Source: Tolypeutes matacus
Taxonomy: Eukaryota > Chordata > Mammalia > Cingulata > Chlamyphoridae
DNA: 64,000 bases
Reading direction: 5' to 3'
NCBI GenBank assembly: GCA_026826555.1
Contig: JAKSZT010037198.1
Coordinates: forward strand, 8,168,381-8,232,380
The translations under genes were made by a program, and so were the position numbers. Numbering within the stretch: the stretch's first letter is position 1; each line of letters starts with the position of its first letter. The notes below the pieces were generated by a model. It ran no database searches, was not told where the DNA came from, and saw only the letters and a list, made by a program, of their open reading frames with translations. Positions 45,105 through 56,084 of the stretch are shown here, one piece after another.

Positions 45105-45290
45105 ATATTCACTCATTCGTCCATGCATTCACCCATGTATCCACTCATCCATCTCTTTATTCAACAGACATCTTCTGAATACTTATCTGCCAAATGCCTC
45201 ATGAATAATACAAAGTTGCTGCTGGAGGGAGTTTATCACTTACTGGAGGAAATAAGATGTAATAATAAGTAACAATAATACACAATAACA
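45105..45290 (-). mobile_element. L2 3' end fragment
   Basis: 'cactcattcgtccatgcat', 'ttattcaacagacatcttc', 'gccaaatgcctcatgaata' and 'ggaggaaataagatgtaat' follow the reverse L2 3' end. It includes an expanded 'attcatccat'-type stretch. Confidence 0.6.
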
Positions 45291-47029
45291 TGTGACATTC
45301 TTACCACTTCCTAAAAGCAGAGCCTTCATGGAACACCTACTTGCCCTTTCAATTGCTAATTTCCTGCGTGCATGCTCTCCTGTGTTCAGTTGCACAATTC
45401 AGACTCACTCAGAATGAGACTGCTGGTTTTTCTTTCATATTCTTTGGTGTTAAAAATCGCTCCCTGATATACATGCACAATCCCAATAATATTTATCAGT
45501 TACTAGTGCCAGCAGGAAGCTCTGCCCCTGAAGCTGTTGGAAGGCATTTGAACAGCTTTTCAGTGAAGATTAATGATTGGAGAAAAGAAAAAAAAATGTT
45601 GGTCTGTCAGCAGGAAGTTAGCTGGAAGGGATACAACAGAAGAAAGCCAGGGAGGATACTTCACCAGCAAGGTGTGTTTGAGGAGTTTGGTGGAACTGAA
45701 GTTTTGATGAATTACATGGATAATGCTACTGACAGGAAGATGTCAATGTTTGTGGATAACAACCGAGAAAATAATGAGGGTTAGTATTGCAGAATCTGTT
45801 TGTCCAAGAGAATATATAGTTAACAAATGCATTTCTCTGGGTTAAACTATTTGCCAAGATAGAAAGAAAGCTGTGACAAGTGGTGTGAAAGACATGCAGA
45901 TTGTATTTCCAATAAGGACTTAGGTTTTGAAACTTCCTGTGAGCATAGAATCCTGCAATTAAACAGTTTCACTCTTTCTGTCTTTCGGTTCTTTCTCTGT
46001 CTCTCCAGGTTGACAACTTAAATGGAAAAAAAAAAAGTTAATTGGACTGGAGAATGAAGTAAGTAGTGCCTCTGTCCAGGAATTTTAGTTTGCCTGCTAC
46101 AAATATTGTATTTTGATCATTTTCTCCAGACACTTATTAAGCCAAATCTCACTCTTTGATTTCCTTTGGAATCTTATATCCTCTCCTTGTGGTTGAGAAG
46201 CTTATGCTTTCTAATAGACATAAGGTCCTGACAAGGCCTTCTGTAAACTTTGATTTAACAATTTGGTGCTATATCCAAGTGACACGTATTTCCTCCTTCA
46301 TTCTAGTGATTGCCTAGGATCTCAGACATTCGGCTGCACTCTACACTGTCGAAAACTACAGGGAAGAGCCAGGTGGTGTGCTATCATTATTACCATTCAA
46401 ACAGAGTTCTTTCTCCTATCACTCCCTTGCTATCAGCATAGACTGCCTAGTAAAACCCATCACCAGAGACAGAATCTGTGGCCAAAGGTCTCCATCCTGC
46501 CAGAACAAGCTGTCCTATTATGCTGCTCCAGAGGAAGGATCAGCTTCGGTGTGGGTCTGAACAGATGGTTTCCATTCCCTCAGAGATGGTCTTGATTTTG
46601 TAGTTTTTGACGTGTCTTTTTCTTCCTTCTGTTTTTTTCCCCGAAGATTCATTTGAGCAAAACATTCTTCCTGAGCTATAAATTTGAAAAGTATATGTAC
46701 TTTTTTTCCTATATATTTTTACTTGCATTTCATGAATCTTATTGAGGTTAATTCACTTAAGAACAGGGAAAGTAATAGTAGGCAGGCATGGAATATCATG
46801 TGAAATTGGAGAATAACTGCACATAAGAGAGAATTATGTTTTTTGGGTTTTGGATATGGGCAAAGAAATCTCTGAATGATTGTTATTCCCTGGATAATTC
46901 AACAAGAAATTGCTATGAAATGTAAGTGGACTAGGAATTGTTTTGTTAGCATAATATTTACGTATCCATAACAACAACAACAATTAGATTATAGTACTAA
47001 TAATATTATACTATATGCCAAGGTTTTAT
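45291..47029. other. Repeat-poor DNA with one long open frame
   Basis: An open frame of 147 codons (45341-45784, plus) is the longest here outside repeats. It has no recognised domain, and I see no matching splice context or codon bias. A C/T-rich tract ending 'tctctccag' at about 46008 resembles a splice acceptor but has no partner. Probably non-coding. Confidence 0.35.
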
Positions 47030-47215
47030 GTGCATTATTTCATTTAATTTTCACAATTCTTGAGTTTAAGAGTTATTTCAGGAACACATATTTTATAGGC
47101 TTAAAAAAGGAAAAGGTTAAAAGACTTTCCAAGGTCACGTTGGCTTTAAATCATTGAATCAGAATTCAAATCCAGACCATGTTGCTTCCTCAGAGCTAGT
47201 AATTTAATGTTGAAA
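47030..47215 (-). repeat. MIR fragment
   Basis: 'ttatttcatttaattttca', 'ggttaaaagactttccaag', 'gtcacgttggctttaaatc' and 'tcagaattcaaatccagac' follow the reverse MIR order. Confidence 0.75.
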
Positions 47216-48234
47216 GTTAAAGTAAAGACATATCATCTTAGAGTCTCATTAAATATCTGCGAACATCTAGATTTTGCTCTGTTACTTGAGCAATAGCCCC
47301 AGGCAGGATTATTCACGCGCAAGTATTTCTGCAGATTGGAGAAATTGCAGAGCATGTCTGGAAGGCATTGCTTCCAGTTCAATGTTTTTGCACAGGTGGT
47401 CATTTATGCCCTGAGGTTCATAGATATACAACCGAGGGCATGTGCAAAGAACTAAAATCCTAGTAGTAAAATTTATGGTAAATAATAGACCAAAGGATTG
47501 TAAAGGGGGTAAATTAACTGGAAAATGAAAGAACAGGAGAGCTTAATTTTGCATTTTGGCAGTGTTTTCTTTCTTTTAATTCAATTTAGTTTTGCTCTGT
47601 GTTTTATTTGAATGCTTTTGGCCACATTTACTGCTCTGTAATTGGGAAGCTTGCTGATTTTAGTTTCATGCCTTTCCTTGACTTACATCAAAACTTTGTG
47701 GTTAAATACCTATGGTATTTTAGGATTAAAAAGTCTGCATTATTTCCAAATTAAACAAGTTTTTCCTGGTTTTAGAAGGCTTACAAAAATGATAGTGTCT
47801 GGTCCTGAAAAATGCTGAGCAAATCCTCCTAAACCTGTTTAAAGACTGCTTCTGAAAATCAGAAAGTTCCCCAGTGGGTCATGTTTGAATTTGACAACTA
47901 CATAGTCATCAAAAGGTTTGGAGCTTGATCAGGGTTGTTAAGATTCTTTTATTTGGCTGGCACAAAGTGTTGATTAAAGGCCTATCTGGTTTCCACTCAG
48001 TGGTCGACACACTTGGAATTGGTATGCCTAAGCTTCATCTGTGTGATGATGTTTAAAACATTATGTAACAGAAATATATTTTAATGTGTAGAGATATTTT
48101 TAAGAAAGAAGTTCTTCCTAGCTAGGCTATGCAACTGCACGCTCTAACTCGGGGGTTTTATGCCTCACCTTTTCTTAGGCAGATTTCATCTTACATACTC
48201 ATAGTAACACTAATAAATTCTATATATTCGCTTG
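47216..48234. other. No feature recognised
   Basis: Repeat-poor, moderately AT-rich sequence with no coding signature. Confidence 0.4.
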
Positions 48235-48348
48235 CTTGTTTATTGATTCTTTCATGCATTTATAATTTTGTTTCCTCATGAGACTGTGAAGCCATAGCTC
48301 AGGACCTGGCCCATAGTAGGTATATGGTAAATATCAGCTGAATGGTAG
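48235..48348 (+). mobile_element. L2 3' end fragment
   Basis: 'gactgtgaagccatagctc', 'aggacctggcccatagtag' and 'gtatatggtaaatatcagc' follow the terminal L2 order. Confidence 0.65.
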
Positions 48349-48469
48349 AAGTATTTAGAAGACTCCTGTATTGGGAAGGATATGAGGGAATGGGCACCTT
48401 TATGTTCTTCTGGTGGGGATGAATATTGGCATGGACTTTGTGGAAGAACATGGACAATGTGTGACAAAG

Positions 48470-48900
48470 TCCTTAACAGGTTATTGGAAAATTCTAGGAA
48501 TCTATCCTATGAAAATCATCAGATAGTTGATCGAAGAATTATGTAAAAGATGTTCGTTACAGCATTATTTATAATATTTAAAAATTAAAGGCAACCTAAA
48601 TATCATATAATGTGCTAGCTTGCAGTCATTAAAAATAATGTTTTTGAAGATATTTAAAATATGCATATAATTGTATAATTTTGAATTAAAAAAAAATCAC
48701 ATGTAAACATGACACAGTTTGAAGAAAGCTGTAAATAAATGCAGAGAAATGTTTAAAGAGGTTGTCTCTAGGTGTTTATATTATGTAATTTTAATGCTGT
48801 TTTTTATATGTTCACTTTTTCTCCCAATATTGTTTGTAATGAATATGTAATATTTCATAATTATTAAAATGTGTTATATTTTAAAGTAGCTTTGTAAGAC
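48470..48900 (+). mobile_element. Ancient L1M ORF2 end and 3' UTR
   Basis: 'ggaatctatcctatgaaaa', 'cgttacagcattatttata', 'ggcaacctaaatatcatat' and 'aaagaggttgtctctaggt' match the last coding part and 3' UTR of old L1M elements on the plus strand. No tail preserved. Confidence 0.65.
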
Positions 48901-50197
48901 TAGTGATCTAATATTGCAGAAAATATTCCTTCCAGATTCTTAATAAACTTTGTACATGTACATACATATATATAATTTGGAAAGCAAAGATGGAATCTAA
49001 AAAATTGCTTTGGATGATTTGTTGGCCACTTAACAACAGAACATTCAACAGAACATTTCTCTAAGAGCATAATAAAGTCCATGTATCTTCCTTGTTGTCT
49101 TTTCAGCAACATAAAATAATTGTTTTTGTTTACAAACAATTATTTCATTAAAATAACAGCCAGCCCTATATTTTACTTTTGAATACATCAAAATTTTCAA
49201 AGTGAAAGAACGTTGATATAACCAGAAGTAATAAAGGACTTTGACCCTACAAGTGCTGAATATCTATCTATAGCAGGTTCTGTCTGCTTTCAAGAAGAGT
49301 AGCTTAGTTTCCAGCAGTACACAATTCATTTAAGGTGATGTGGTATTCATAGAAATGCCTTATGGTCTCTGTGAATGGCATTTTCTAAGGTTGTCTGTGC
49401 ACAACCTGCACAAACATACACAGCAGTCCTGAATGCTCAGGAATTTCATCAAACCTGAAATTGCCAAGAAAGTTAAGATTACAAGCTCAGGGTTTGAAAA
49501 GGTAAAATGTGTAATAGCAAATGACTACAAATGAGTCAGAAACATCTTTAGAGCCTCAATTAAAGAAGAAGTCACTTAAATTTTGCTGATGGTATTGAAA
49601 GATAGAATGATATAGAATTTATGAACCTTATCTTATTTAATTTTCACAATTCTTGAGGTTTTTTCAGCAATACATATTTTTATAGTGATAAATCATATAA
49701 GTTAGCATTTTTTCCAGTCACATTAATGTCACAATTTCTACATTAAAAGTTAATTAATTCACCCATCCTCTACATGATAAAAAAAATCATTATCCCTTTA
49801 TCTTTCCTCTTTTGTTCATCAATTTAGTTTTATTCAAATAATTTTTAGTATGAACGTGTTTTTACTTCTACTCCTCCTGCCTTGGGAGACCCATCTGGTG
49901 AAGTGACACTCCCAAAGAATAGCTAAAGTCAATCTACTTGGCGATCACGACTTGAGAGCTCATCTAGAACTTTCTGAATTGGAGCATCCAAGAGGACCAT
50001 GGTTGTTGACAAGCAAACAATTTCTACTGAACCTTTTTATTTGGCGGGAGAATTTAAAGTTAAATTGAATAAAAGTGACTGTCATGATTTAACTAAACCA
50101 TCTAGTATCTCCTTGCTGACAGCCTATCTTATATTTAAATAGACTGACTTTGTGGCCAGTTCATCATCTTAATCTTAACATCTAGGTTTTTGCCCCT
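48901..50197. other. No gene; possible MIR trace
   Basis: At 49620-49690 'tcttatttaattttcacaa' recalls the reverse MIR, but the match is too short to be sure. The rest is AT-rich and unassigned. Confidence 0.4.
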
Positions 50198-50479
50198 CCA
50201 GATCCTTGTCTATGTATGTATGTATGTATGTATGTATGTATGTATTTATTATTGTTTTTGAGGTATCGGGGCTGAGGATTGAACTCAGGACCTCGTATGT
50301 GGGAAGCCTGTGTGCAACCACTGAGTTACACCGGCTCCCCTGTTTTTTTCATTTGTTTGCTTGTTTGTTTGTTATTTGTCTTTTTTTTTCAGATGTACTG
50401 CGGATTGAACCCCAGACCTTGCACATGGGAAGCAGGGACTCAACCACGTGAGCTACATCTGCTCCCCAGATCCTGGTCT
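50198..50479 (-). mobile_element. Dimeric tRNA-Ala-derived SINE with TSD and (TATG)n tail
   Basis: Two units (about 50260-50340 and 50391-50465) on the minus strand are joined by a T-rich linker of about 50 nt. Flanking TSD 'ccagatccttgtct' (50198-50211) and 'ccagatcctggtct' (50466-50479) match at 13 of 14 positions. The A-tail end has turned into a (TATG)n microsatellite at 50211-50245. Confidence 0.85.
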
Positions 50480-51599
50480 CTTTATTTACTTTGTACCTGT
50501 GGTATGGGCAAAGGAGGAAGTAAGGCGTGACTACCTAGCTTTCTTTTAAAGACATGGGGAGTGAGCACCAGGGTCTATTCTCAGCAAACCTCTTCAATCC
50601 TAGTGGGGTTTGCTTTAGCAACTTCAAGCTGCTCTGGCTCCAGTTTCCCTTACAAATCAAACTCCAAACCAAACTCCAGTCCTCAGAGAGGCAGATCTGA
50701 TCATGTTATTTCCTTGCTTATCATATTTCAATGGCACTTTAGGATTTTCATAAGGTAGTTGAAGCTCCTTTAGCTTGGGAACAAGTTAAAATATTCTGGC
50801 TTCTCTTTAAACCAGGCGCCTTTTATAGCTTTTGTTAAAGATGTGTATGAGTGGCTCTGTCTAATGAGGTGACATTGCCCAAGGCTAGAAGAGCAGGAGG
50901 CTTTGGGAGCTTCCAAAGTTCAGATTGTTCTGTTTTAACAAGTAAAAGCTCAGATTGCCACAGAACTGGGACTCTTCATAGTCCAGCTCTTTCTAAATCC
51001 TAACATATTGCATGAGCCCAGCTCTGAGTAGGATCAATAATAAGGACAATGAGGAGTTAGAGAAAGTGCCAGGGATTATGGGGTTTATAGGGCCAATGGT
51101 CTAATGCAGCCTTGTGCTCATTTTCAAAACTGTGGATTTAAAGATCAACTTGAAAGTGTTATGGGGAACAGTTGGTTGAACGATGACTTTTTTCTTTTTA
51201 ATCAGTGAATTATAGATTCTTGTTTACAGAAGAAAGATGTTTCTAAAAGTTACATTTTTCTTACTTATATCATTGGGAAAAGTACTCAAAATTTCACAGT
51301 TCTATTTGATGATGAACTTTAAGATTAATAAAATAAATGATCATGACTTCATCCACAAATGGTTGGATAGTAAAATCATCTTTTTCTAGCTTGCATCTGG
51401 GTCAGTAATTTCAGATCAATACCGACTCTTTTAGTTGTCTCCTATTAGGATCAGATGAAAAAAACTGTTGTCTAATCAGTCTGTAAACTTGATGAATGTC
51501 AGAGGGGCCAAATATCCTGGTGAGGCAGTGGCACAAGGTTGTGGGAGCAGAGGAGGAGACATCGGTGGTTATGGTGGCTTGAGCCCAGGAGGGATGAAA
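50480..51599. other. No feature recognised
   Basis: Repeat-poor sequence; no coding signature apart from short overlapping open frames. Confidence 0.4.
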
Positions 51600-51725
51600 G
51601 GGGGTCCATGCTCCAATGCCAGGTCTGCCTCCAAATAATGACTTGAGTAATTTATTGAACTCCAAAGAACCTCAGTTTCTTCATCTGTGTAAAGGTGGCA
51701 GATTAAATGGTCTCCAAATAAGGGC
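51600..51725 (+). repeat. MIR fragment
   Basis: 'gacttgagtaatttattga', 'cctcagtttcttcatctgt' and 'gtaaaggtggcagattaaa' are the MIR core and following region. Confidence 0.7.
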
Positions 51726-53164
51726 TCTCTCTTAAAATTTTATAAGTCCTAGAGTGATTCAGGCTCTATTTTTCCAATAGAAAGGGGGAGAAAAATAAAG
51801 AGTTTAAAGGGGGATTTAAGCTTATGTATTGGTAGCTGTAATTACCATAAGAAGGAGAATTGGACCTTCGTTTATGACAACCCATGTTTTCATTCTTGTG
51901 ATTCAGGCTTTGCCAGGACTCCTTTCCTTAATCACAACCTAATCATTTCCCCTCCATGTTTCTTATCCCAGCCCTGTTGTATGCAAGCCCCAGCAGCAAG
52001 GTGGCATTACGAGATGTGCAGCAGTAACAGAATGTCCCCCTTGGTAACACAGAAGCAAACAAACTCTCCTGATGGCCAGCAGCACTGGTAATTTCTCCAA
52101 GGTTCTGGCCCTGGTGGCTCTGCAGGTAGCTCTGAGACAGAGGACATAAACCAGAAACCCCATCATCAGAGGGACGAAGGCTGGGCCATGAACCACTCCT
52201 GTTCTCAAAAGAGAGGTGGGCTGATGAGTGTTGTGAAAACACCGTATAATTTAATTCCAGCTTGTCATTATCAAACACTTGACAATGGTGGGTTTCATGG
52301 CTGTTCTGGAACCATTGCTCGCAGAAAAAGGATTTAATCAGCTTGGGCCCTGCTTGACACCTCCCTAGGAAGGAGATAATCGTTGATGGAAGGATTCTTG
52401 GCAACTAAATCTTAGGTGAAATACAGTGGGAGAAGGAGAACAGAGAGAGAGAGGATGACTATTAGGAAATTTATTAGCGTTAGGAAGAAGCTGGGGTTGA
52501 TAGAAAGGCAGGGTTGCAAAGATGGAGCAGAGTGGTAGCTTGCCAGAAAATTGAATAGCAGGATAAAGGGGAGAGAGAAATTGTCAACTTAAGAAACATG
52601 AGACTTAGAATCCAATACTTAATAAATTTTAAATCCAATTATTAAGTGCCTATTGCATGTAAAACAATTGTTCAGATAGTATACATGTGATTATAATAGT
52701 GTACCAAAATCTGGTTTAATAAAGGATTTTGTGGGATCACTTTTGTATAAAAAGGCATCCTTGGGTAGAAAGTTTGAATAGTGATATATTAGAATTTCTG
52801 AAACATTTTGATATTTTAGAGAGACATGGAGGGAAATCTTTTAAATCTAGGCTATCTTAGAAAACCTAGGATAGGTTTAAAATTATTGAGTGAGAGAGTT
52901 TGACTATGGGGGATATATATATATATATATTTGAAAATACTAGTTGTTTTTTTCTGGAAACGATTGCACTTTAGTTGGGGAAATGAGGCCCAGGAAGGAA
53001 ACAAGACACACAAGGGAAACTAATATGGCCCAAATTCTAAATTGCCCCCCACTCACTCCTCCTGTTGCCCTTCCTGGTGGTTTTATCACTTTGCTCTATC
53101 TTGGGATAGAGTGATACAAACCAAACACAGACATCAAAGATATCTGAGGCTACCGATGGTTGGA
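51726..53164. other. Repeat-poor DNA with a 153-codon open frame
   Basis: The minus-strand frame 51943-52404 (153 codons) is the longest open frame outside repeats in the window. The sequence has no recognised domain, and an 81-codon frame overlaps it on the same strand. A (TA)n lies at about 52915-52931. I do not call a gene. Confidence 0.35.
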
Positions 53165-53350
53165 AGTTTGGGGGTGAGGTGGAGGGAAAGTGGACTAGGA
53201 TCCAGAAGGCCTGGGTTTGGGGTCCTACCTCCTTCATTTCTTAGCCATGTTGGGACAAGTTTCATAACCTCTCTATCTTCATCTACAAAATAGGGATTAT
53301 ACTGTCTGTTCTTAGCACCCATTATTGCTTAGACAGTGTGCACCCAATGT
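53165..53350 (+). repeat. MIR fragment
   Basis: 'gtggactaggatccagaag', 'cttagccatgttgggacaa', 'cctctctatcttcatctac' and 'aaaatagggattatactgt' are MIR landmarks in order. Confidence 0.75.
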
Positions 53351-53891
53351 GAAAGTAGGTTTCTTGAAGGAGTGAGAGAATGGACCTTACATACAGAGTG
53401 GAGTTAAATGTGTCTCAGAATTAGAAGAGGCATCCTCATGGTGTTGAAATAGTGAGCGCAGCCAGGGTACATCCATCCCATCCTGTTGTCCTGGGTGATA
53501 AAAACAGGAGGATGAAGCTGAGATTTCTCACTAAGAGCTATGCAAAAGGAGTTTTTCTCAACTCCAGGATTTTGTACATACTGTCATCTCTGAAAAGCCA
53601 CTTTTCTCCTCACTGAAGAAGTGTGCCTCTTTTTAAAGATGTTTTACTGCCATCTGCTAGAAAATTGTCCTAATAATTATATTAATCTATGATGACTACA
53701 AAATGAATGGTGCTTGCTGGAGTTATGCAAAAATACAACCTGGAAAATCATCAGTGGGCCTGGAATAGAGCTCGGAGGCAGAACCACAGAGACAGCATGA
53801 ATTCTTCCAGGCTTCTCTCCTCCTATTTTAGGGACATGGACACTTTGGGAATCCTTGGGGAGCAATTTCTACTGTGGCCAAATTGATATAA
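53351..53891. other. No feature recognised
   Basis: Unassigned sequence up to the MaLR target duplication. Confidence 0.4.
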
Positions 53892-53896
53892 CCCCT

Positions 53897-54471
53897 TGTG
53901 GCAGTTTGGTACAGTTATGAATTCCAAAAATGGATATTGGAATATGCTTATAAACTGGTCTGTTCCTCTGGGCATGATTAAATTATGGCTAGGGCTTTGA
54001 TTGGACCACATCAGCAGGGCGTTGAGCTGTACCCCTTGGTGACTGGGGAATCAAAGATAAAAGACATGGCAAAGGACAGAGTTGGAGTTTTGAGTTGGAG
54101 TTCTGAAGCTGAGTTTTAATGCTGGAGCCTGGGGAAGCAAGCACACAGAGGAGCTTGGTTTTGAGGAAGGAGAGAAGGCCCCGGAAGAGATGAGCCATTC
54201 ATCTGATAGTCTACAGCTGGCCTTGTGGAGAGAAGCAAGCCTAAGCCCAGAGAGAGGCAAGCCCCAGGAAGAGAGGAACCCAAGAAGCCTGAACTCTTGG
54301 CAGATTTCGGCAGCCATCTTGCCCAAACACATGGCAAAGGATTTTGGTGAGGGAAGAAACTTATGCTTTATGGCCTGGTAACTGTAAGCTTCTACCCCCA
54401 ATAAACACCCTTTATAAAAGCCAACAGATCTCTGGTATTTTGCATCAGCACCCCTTTGGCTGACTAATATG
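53897..54471 (+). repeat. MaLR 5' LTR (subfamily A)
   Basis: 575 bp from 'tgtggcagtttggtacagt' to 'ggctgactaatatg'; the usual terminal CA is mutated. It contains a weak TATA ('gataaaag' near 54057) and the 'aataaa' signal at 54400-54405. A 155-codon frame on the opposite strand (54051-54518) comes from the pyrimidine-rich antisense strand and recurs in the other LTR copies. Confidence 0.85.
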
Positions 54472-54476
54472 AAATT

Positions 54477-54494
54477 TGGTACCAGAGAGTGGGG
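54477..54494 (+). promoter_or_regulatory. Candidate primer-binding site
   Basis: 'tggtaccagagagtgggg' lies 5 bp after the 5' LTR. Starting with TGG fits annealing to the CCA end of a tRNA. The form is close to the tRNA-Leu-type sites known in ERVL/MaLR elements, but the tRNA match should be checked. Confidence 0.6.
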
Positions 54495-55279
54495 AAGTGC
54501 TTTTGTAATTACCACCATGTTGGAACGGTTTTATAAATGAGTAAGGGGTATTTTTTGGAGGAATTGTGAGATGCTTGGGAGAAAAGACCTACAGTGTTTT
54601 GAAGAGACTGTTGATAGTAATATGGACTCTAAAGAGACTTCTTATGATGCCTTAGAAGTAAATGATGAAACTATTATTGAAAACTGGAGGAAAGGCAATC
54701 TCTGCTGAGAACTTAGCAAGATTAACTCCTGGTGTTTGATGGAAGACAGAATTTGAAAATGGTAAGCCTGAGCATTTAGCTGAAGAACTTTTCAAGTAAA
54801 CCCAGAGAATATGGCTTGGCTTCTCCTTGCAGCTTATAGCAAATTGCTAGATGAGAGAAATACACTGATGACTGAACTGTTGGTCACAAAGAAAACAAAA
54901 ACTGATTCTGGGAATTCCAAGCCTCTGGAAATCAAGCTTCCAGACGATAGTGCCTCATTTGTGGACTTGCCTAAACTTGGAACTTGTAAATCAGGATTGA
55001 AAATGTAGTTATCTAGGAAAGACTTGTGGAAAGTCTTGCTGTCTGATGGCTTGGACCCTTTCTTCCTGCATGCTAAGCCAACAAGGTTTTTGAGAGCACT
55101 GTATGAACAAAACCACTGTCAGCTTGGACTAAAAGGGGCTTGGAAAGGAGAAATTGAAGGAGAGACAGCTTTAAGAAGAAAACCATGGAAGCTGAGATCT
55201 GGAATTAAGACATGGCCTTGGGGCAAGAGAGGAACCCCACCCATGTGTACAGAGAGGGTGAGTTTGCTCCAGCAGTTGA

Positions 55280-55660
55280 AGAGGGTGGATGTTCCTACCT
55301 GATGTTCTGGGAGACTTTTGTCACCCCAGGGTACAAAGAGGGTGGAGCACATTCCTCAGAGATTAGGGCGGTTAAGGTCAACATCCCATAGGTCTGAGAG
55401 GGATGCACCTGTCCCCCATGGATTAGGGAAGGCCAGGTGGTCAATTCATCGCTCTGAGAGGGTTGAGCCTGTATGCCAAAGTTTAGGGGGAATGTTGTCT
55501 TCATGTCACTGTACTAGTGGGGCTAAGACTCTAACCCAAAGATTGGGTAAGGTGTGGCAATCACCCCAACACTCTTGGAGGATGAGGTCCCGAGCTTGGT
55601 CAACACCCAGATGCTTGATAAGGGTGGAACCAAGAAAATGGCCATTGGGCAAGCCTGCGG
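55280..55660 (+). repeat. 60-bp tandem repeat in MaLR internal region
   Basis: A core 'agaggg(t/a)(g/t)ga' recurs at 55280, 55337, 55397, 55457, 55517 (as 'gtgggg') and 55577 (as 'ggagga'). The first spacing is 57 bp and the next four are exactly 60 bp. The period is a multiple of three and a 138-codon frame (55318-55734) stays open across it, giving 20-residue units such as 'ERVEPVCQSLGGMLSS'. Units have diverged, to roughly 50-60% identity by eye. Confidence 0.85.
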
Positions 55661-56024
55661 AGAGGGTGGATCCTCATGTGGCGACAGGAAGAAGAAACTA
55701 TCATCTTAAGAGTGACTCTCAGACTTTGAAATAAAATGGAGAATGCCCTGCAGGTGTACTGAACTGTAGAGAACCCATGACTCATGTTTAACCTCCCAGT
55801 TTCTCCTATTGTAGTGAAAATGTTTATCCTTTTTTCTGTCCATTTGTGTACTGGAAGCAGATAAATTGTTTTGTAAGTTTCAGAGATCTACAGCAGAAGG
55901 GATTTTGCCCGAAGACAAACTGTCTTTCTTTAAACTAATTATGATTTTATTTTATACTGGCATTGTTACTGATTTAAGGTTTTTCTGAATATTGTAATAT
56001 ATTTTTAGAATTCAGAGGGCGGAG

Positions 56025-56066
56025 TGTGGCAGTTTGATATAGTTATGAATTTGGCTGACTAATACA
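56025..56066 (+). repeat. MaLR 3' LTR remnant (42 bp)
   Basis: Only the first 28 nt ('tgtggcagtttgatatag'..'aattt') and the last 14 nt ('ggctgactaataca') of the LTR are left, joined directly. The target duplication still follows at 56067-56071. About 530 bp have been deleted from inside the LTR. Confidence 0.9.
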
Positions 56067-56084
56067 CCCCTTCTTTTAGTTTCT

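Larger units (their letters stand above)
53892..56071 (+). mobile_element. MaLR-type LTR retrotransposon, near complete
   Basis: 5' LTR 53897-54471, primer-binding-like site 54477-54494, internal region to 56024, and a 3' LTR reduced to 42 bp (56025-56066). Perfect 5-bp target duplication 'cccct' (53892-53896 and 56067-56071). The internal region is about 1.55 kb without recognisable pol, as known for MaLRs, and resembles MaLR internal sequence. A purine-rich tract ('cagagggcggag') directly precedes the 3' LTR, as expected of a polypurine tract. The LTR is the same family as the copies at 10.8 and 12.6 kb. Confidence 0.85.

Noticed and set aside
46008..46020. Polypyrimidine tract plus 'ccag|gt' as a splice acceptor
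   Set aside because: No matching donor or coding exon is visible, and such motifs are frequent by chance.
54051..54518. Open frame of 155 codons on the minus strand, a possible gene
   Set aside because: It lies antisense within the MaLR 5' LTR. Similar frames occur antisense in the other LTR copies (10899-11249, 12611-12949, 62359-62736) because that strand is pyrimidine-rich and poor in stops.
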